DNA from: Bacteroidales bacterium
GTDB taxonomy: Bacteria; Bacteroidota; Bacteroidia; Bacteroidales; UBA932
Direction: 5' to 3'
DNA length: 10,570 nt
NCBI GenBank assembly: GCA_016283985.1
Contig: JAEENZ010000081.1
Location: 1 to 10,570 of the forward strand
Part shown: positions 7,369 to 10,570 of the stretch, piece by piece
Layout of the letters: every line of letters starts with the position of its first letter
How positions within the stretch are numbered: the stretch's first letter is position 1
Program-made: the position numbers and the translations under genes
The notes under the pieces: generated by a model
Databases searched by the model: none
Told to the model about the DNA's origin: nothing
Seen by the model: the letters and a program-made list of their open reading frames with translations, nothing else

Positions 7369-9116
7369 TACTTCAGCCAGAAGATTCTGTCCGCCTCCCG
7401 GGAATGCTCGCCCTGCTTGCCACGGTAGCCGTGCATGCCGTCGGGATATATCATCAGTTCGAATTGCTTCCCCGCTTCCTGAAGCGCATCCACCAGCTGC
7501 AAGGTATTCTGGAAATGAACGTTGTCATCGCCCGTACCATGCGTCAGTTTAAGATGGACGTTCCTGCTCAACTGCCCGGCATAATTCAAAGTTTTCGATT
7601 TCTCGAACCCGTCATGATTCAAGTCGGAAGTGAGCATGAAGCGCTCGGTATAGTGAGAATCATAAAGCTCCCAGTCATATACTCCGCCACCCGCGATTCC
7701 GCAGCAGAAAAGGTCCGGATGGCGCATAAGAAGCATCGCTGTCATGGTGCCTCCAAACGAAAAACCTTCCACGCCGATATGCTTTCCGTCTACATAAGGA
7801 AGGGATTTCGCCCATTCTGCCCAGGTCACGAAGTCCTGCACCGGCACAGTGGTCAGGTCGCGGAAAGAGAGGTCTCTTCCAGCCCTTCCGGTATGCCCGG
7901 CGACACGGCAGTCGGCCACTATGCTGATGATGCCGTTCTCCCAGTACCAGGGGTCCGGCCTGCGCCAGCGGTCATAGACATAAGCGGTATTCGGTCCGCC
8001 GTAAATTTCAAAGTGCACCGGATACTTGCGGGACGGATCGAAGCCTTTCGGATAGGTTATCCTGGCATACATGTCCTGTCCGTCCTCGGCTTTTATACTT
8101 ATAATATGAGGCAGGGCGAAACGTAGGGAATCCTCTTCGTCCTTAAGGCTGCCCGGTGCGCGGCTGGACCATTCGAACACCATGGTTCGGGCATTTGAAA
8201 GACGGGCATAGACGTTCTTCATGTCCTTCGAGAACCAGCAGCTCTCCACGTTGTATCCTTCCGGCGTCATCCGTATTATTTTACCCTTTTTGGTAAGTTT
8301 GTACATGTAGGACTTCACCCGCGAATCGCGCTCGGCGACGAAATACAGGTCTCCCGTCTTCTTGTCCAGTTTGCGAAGCCTCACCCTCCAGTTCCTGCCG
8401 TCCGTAATTCTCTTCAGCACCTTCCCATCGTAGGAAAGATAGTATATTTGCTCCCATCCTGTCTCGAAATCGCGGACCATGTAAAGCCCCTTGTCGGCGA
8501 AAATCATCCCCTCGATCCATTCCAGCCAGGTCTTGCTGTCTTCGGAATAGGTGCAGACCTTGCTGCCGTTGCTGGAATCCACCCGGAACAGGTCCAGATG
8601 CTGCTGTATGCGCGGTTCCCGCTGAACATAGAGATACTTCCCGTCATCTCCCCAGAAAGGACGGCCGAAATACTGGTCGTCATTCTCGTCGAAATCAGCC
8701 CAGACTATCTCAGAAGGCCGTTCCATGTCTATCATACCTATCCTCACCTTCGGGTTCGGTTCCCCTACCTTCGGATAGCGCGTTTCGTGCAGGACCCCGT
8801 CCTGCCCTACGGGTGAATAGATGGGAAACATGGGCACGTCCGTCTGGTCGAAGCGGTAGAATGCCAACTTGCGTCCGTCCTTGCTCCACCAGAAGGCGCG
8901 GTAACGAGAGGGGCGGCCGAAAATCTCTTCGTAATATACCCAGGAGGCATATCCGTTAAGGATCAGGTCCGACCCGTCATGAGTCAGGCGCAGCGTGTCG
9001 ACGGATCCTTTGGCACAGACATAAAGATCGTTGTCCCTGGTGAAAGCGAAGCGTGATGAATCCGGCGCCCAGGTCAGATTCACGATGGATGCAAGGATTA
9101 TTATAAGTGTTTTCAT
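7353..9116 (-). CDS. Dipeptidyl-peptidase IV-family serine peptidase (S9), N-terminally short
   Basis: DPP IV-type enzymes release Xaa-Pro dipeptides from peptide N-termini, usually in the periplasm. The 587-residue protein has part of a beta-propeller and a complete alpha/beta-hydrolase domain. Visible residues are Ser453 in GFSFGG (usually GWSYGG), Asp530 in HGTGDDNVH, His562 in PDGMHG, oxyanion Tyr372, and the N-terminus-binding pair Glu63-Glu64 in WVYYEE. The proline pocket is kept: Val479, Trp482, Tyr485, Tyr489, Asn532. Typical bacterial homologues exceed 700 residues; here about 130 propeller residues are absent and a hydrophobic leader (MKTLIIILASIV) runs straight into a propeller strand (WAPDSSRFAF). 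I chose the ATG at 9116 because it forms an ATGA overlap with the helicase stop and begins a signal-like segment. The same frame extends to an ATG at 9251, but those 45 residues are not family-like and lie within the helicase gene. Confidence 0.88.
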   Translation of the reverse strand: MKTLIIILASIVNLTWAPDSSRFAFTRDNDLYVCAKGSVDTLRLTHDGSDLILNGYASWVYYEEIFGRPSRYRAFWWSKDGRKLAFYRFDQTDVPMFPIYSPVGQDGVLHETRYPKVGEPNPKVRIGMIDMERPSEIVWADFDENDDQYFGRPFWGDDGKYLYVQREPRIQQHLDLFRVDSSNGSKVCTYSEDSKTWLEWIEGMIFADKGLYMVRDFETGWEQIYYLSYDGKVLKRITDGRNWRVRLRKLDKKTGDLYFVAERDSRVKSYMYKLTKKGKIIRMTPEGYNVESCWFSKDMKNVYARLSNARTMVFEWSSRAPGSLKDEEDSLRFALPHIISIKAEDGQDMYARITYPKGFDPSRKYPVHFEIYGGPNTAYVYDRWRRPDPWYWENGIISIVADCRVAGHTGRAGRDLSFRDLTTVPVQDFVTWAEWAKSLPYVDGKHIGVEGFSFGGTMTAMLLMRHPDLFCCGIAGGGVYDWELYDSHYTERFMLTSDLNHDGFEKSKTLNYAGQLSRNVHLKLTHGTGDDNVHFQNTLQLVDALQEAGKQFELMIYPDGMHGYRGKQGEHSREADRIFWLKYLKNQ

Positions 9117-10546
9117 ACGAAGAAACGGTCGGGAAAGTTGACGAGATATACTTTTTCTACTGCACGGGTCAGCGCGGTATAGAGCCATTTGAGGTCGTCC
9201 AGCGTCTGCTCGTCCTGCCAGAAGGGGCAGTCTATGAACACGCAGGGCCACTGGCCGCCCTGTGACTTGTGGCAGGTGATGGCATCGGCATACTTGAGCT
9301 GAAGCGCATTATAATATGGATCTTCCCGCACGGCATCGTAGCGGGCTTTCTTTGTCTTTAGATGCTCGTAATCAGCGGATACGCCCTGATACAGCTGATT
9401 CTGCTGCTCATAGGTCAGCGACGCCGATTCGCTCTCAAGGGTATCCAGGCAGACCTTGGCCTTGATTTCCAGTTCGTCGTAGTCCGGGAAGCTCAGCACG
9501 GCGTCGGCGAAATGCAATCCGTAGCGCTCTTCGAAATTCCTTATACGCACCAGCTCCGCCATGTCGCCGTTCGCGATGTAGTCCATCCCCTCTACGTCCT
9601 GAACGAACTGGTAGCAGTTTTTGACTATCATCAGCCGGTCGCCCCGCACGAGACGGTCTTCCTTATACTGAACCTGCGAGCGTATGCCAAGGTTATACCG
9701 GATCGCCCGCTTGTTCGAGCGGCAGAGGATTATGGTCCCTTCTTCCCCGTAATCCGCATAGGCGGATGTCAGCGTGTCGATGAGTTCCCCTCCGGTGATG
9801 CGTACCACGTCCGGACAGTCGCGAACGTTCAGTTTTATCGGCCCTGAGGGCTCGGAATCCCCGGCTTCGCGTATCATCTCCCGGATGGTGGTTGCATTGC
9901 GGAGTATGCCGGATTCGAGGGCCTGGCGCACCACCGTGACAAGCTCGGCATACTGCACGCCTCCGAATCCGTCCATGAAGTCCGGAATCAGTGCGGGGCT
10001 GGCATCCAGGCCAACCGGAGGCAGCTGCGCTGAATCCCCTATCAATATCAGCCTGCAATCCACGCCCCCACGGACAAAGGTGACCAGGTCTTCGAGAAGA
10101 TTGCCGGTGCCGAACACGCTCATGGACTGCTTCTGGGCCTCCTCGATGCCTATCAGCGACACTTCGTCCACCACGAACAGGGTGTTCTTCGCCTTGTTGG
10201 GAGCAAGGGAAAACTGCCCGAAACCGTCCGCTCCCACTGACTTCTGACGATAGATATGCTTGTGGATGGTAAAGGCCGGCCTGTGCGCCATGCCGGACAG
10301 CACTTTCGCCGCCCGACCGGTAGGAGCGAGAAGCACCGTGTGCAGTTTCATCTCCTCCAGAGCGTCTATCACAACGGATATGGCCGTAGTCTTGCCGGTA
10401 CCGGCATATCCGTTCACTACGAGGATATCCCCGTCATCTCCGGTCAGGAAGGAAGCGATCTTGTGCATGAGAGCCTCCTGACAAGCGGTCGGCTCATAAC
10501 TGAATCGGGTGATAAACTCCTTGAACAGGAAATCGCTGCGGTCCAT
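9113..10546 (-). CDS. SF1B DNA helicase, RecD/Dda-like (ATP-dependent 5'-3' type)
   Basis: The 477-residue protein carries superfamily 1 helicase motifs in order: a Q-like element (PTACQ, 19-23), motif I GYAGTGKTT (46-54), motif Ia LAPTGRAAKVL (73-83), motif II VVDEVS (125-130, usually DEAS), motif III GDSAQLPPVG (170-179), motif V-like TCHKSQGGQW (424-433) and motif VI YTALTRA (456-462). The TGRAAKVL and TCHKSQG forms are typical of the RecD/Dda/Pif1 branch, which unwinds DNA 5' to 3'. There is no nuclease domain and no long N-terminal helix-hairpin-helix region as in RecD2. A helical insert (about 340-410) precedes motif V. A general role in replication or repair is inferred; the partner is unknown. 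The stop overlaps the peptidase ATG (9113-9116), and the start directly follows a probable upstream stop codon. Confidence 0.93.
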   Translation of the reverse strand: MDRSDFLFKEFITRFSYEPTACQEALMHKIASFLTGDDGDILVVNGYAGTGKTTAISVVIDALEEMKLHTVLLAPTGRAAKVLSGMAHRPAFTIHKHIYRQKSVGADGFGQFSLAPNKAKNTLFVVDEVSLIGIEEAQKQSMSVFGTGNLLEDLVTFVRGGVDCRLILIGDSAQLPPVGLDASPALIPDFMDGFGGVQYAELVTVVRQALESGILRNATTIREMIREAGDSEPSGPIKLNVRDCPDVVRITGGELIDTLTSAYADYGEEGTIILCRSNKRAIRYNLGIRSQVQYKEDRLVRGDRLMIVKNCYQFVQDVEGMDYIANGDMAELVRIRNFEERYGLHFADAVLSFPDYDELEIKAKVCLDTLESESASLTYEQQNQLYQGVSADYEHLKTKKARYDAVREDPYYNALQLKYADAITCHKSQGGQWPCVFIDCPFWQDEQTLDDLKWLYTALTRAVEKVYLVNFPDRFFV

Positions 10547-10570
10547 CTATCTTTTCTTCCGGGCGACGTT
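10547..10570 (-). CDS. Possible 3' end of an upstream gene (last 7 codons)
   Basis: On the minus strand, bases 10570 to 10547 can be read as NVARKKR followed by TAG, and the stop touches the helicase ATG with no intervening base. The basic tail and the tight TAGATG junction fit the compact operon style of this window. Seven codons cannot establish a gene, and the other two frames are also open through this stretch, so this is a suggestion only. Confidence 0.3.
   Translation of the reverse strand, partial: NVARKKR

Noticed and set aside
8443..8450. TATATTTG on the plus strand, a -7-type match
   Set aside because: It is deep inside the peptidase coding region on the antisense strand with no gene start downstream. 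Chance is the simplest explanation.
9117..9251. 45-residue N-terminal extension of the peptidase from an ATG at 9251
   Set aside because: It lies inside the helicase gene in another frame, is Arg/Pro-rich and unlike DPP IV. The ATG at 9116 gives a signal-like start and an ATGA junction.
1..10570. Possibility of a defence island, mobile element, CRISPR array or biosynthetic cluster
   Set aside because: All genes are core housekeeping or envelope types. There are no transposases, integrases, toxin-antitoxin genes, repeat arrays or attachment sites, and composition looks even apart from the short AT-rich promoters.

Overview
The window looks like chromosomal core DNA from a Bacteroidota bacterium, most likely a GC-rich member of the Bacteroidales. 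The pointers are a Bacteroidota-type FtsE, a PGM2-type phospho-sugar mutase, a secreted DPP IV-like peptidase, a long exported TPR solenoid protein paired with an outer-membrane barrel, three TATATTTG boxes matching the Bacteroidota -7 promoter consensus (TAnnTTTG), and the lack of Shine-Dalgarno sequences at start codons. No insertion sequence, CRISPR array, tRNA, rRNA or phage gene was seen.

There are three transcription blocks. (A) Minus strand, 4280 to 1: a 983-residue exported TPR protein, followed with a 4-base ATGA overlap by an outer-membrane beta-barrel protein that runs off the left edge. (B) Plus strand, 4373 to 5676: ftsE, followed with a second ATGA overlap by nth (endonuclease III). 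Blocks A and B diverge from a 92-base AT-rich island (4281-4372) with a -7-type box on each strand. (C) Minus strand, 10546 to 5657: an SF1B RecD/Dda-like helicase, overlapping by ATGA a DPP IV-family peptidase, then a 34-base gap with its own -7-type box and the phospho-sugar mutase. A few bases of a probable upstream gene abut the helicase start. Blocks B and C converge and their coding ends overlap by 20 bases.

Functionally, block A is an envelope pair: a periplasmic TPR scaffold and an outer-membrane barrel. Block B joins a division-associated ATPase to base-excision repair. Block C joins DNA metabolism, periplasmic peptide digestion and hexose-phosphate interconversion. B and C look like co-transcription of unrelated housekeeping genes rather than pathways.

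I found no clear new multi-gene system. The points most worth a second look are the TPR-barrel pair, a DPP IV homologue that lacks about 130 N-terminal residues but keeps its active site and S1 pocket, ftsE without ftsX, the repeated promoter geometry, and a 16-base in-frame repeat that copies part of the FtsE P-loop. Except for the 34-base and 92-base gaps, the window is coding throughout, so no gene-free stretch exceeds 300 bases.
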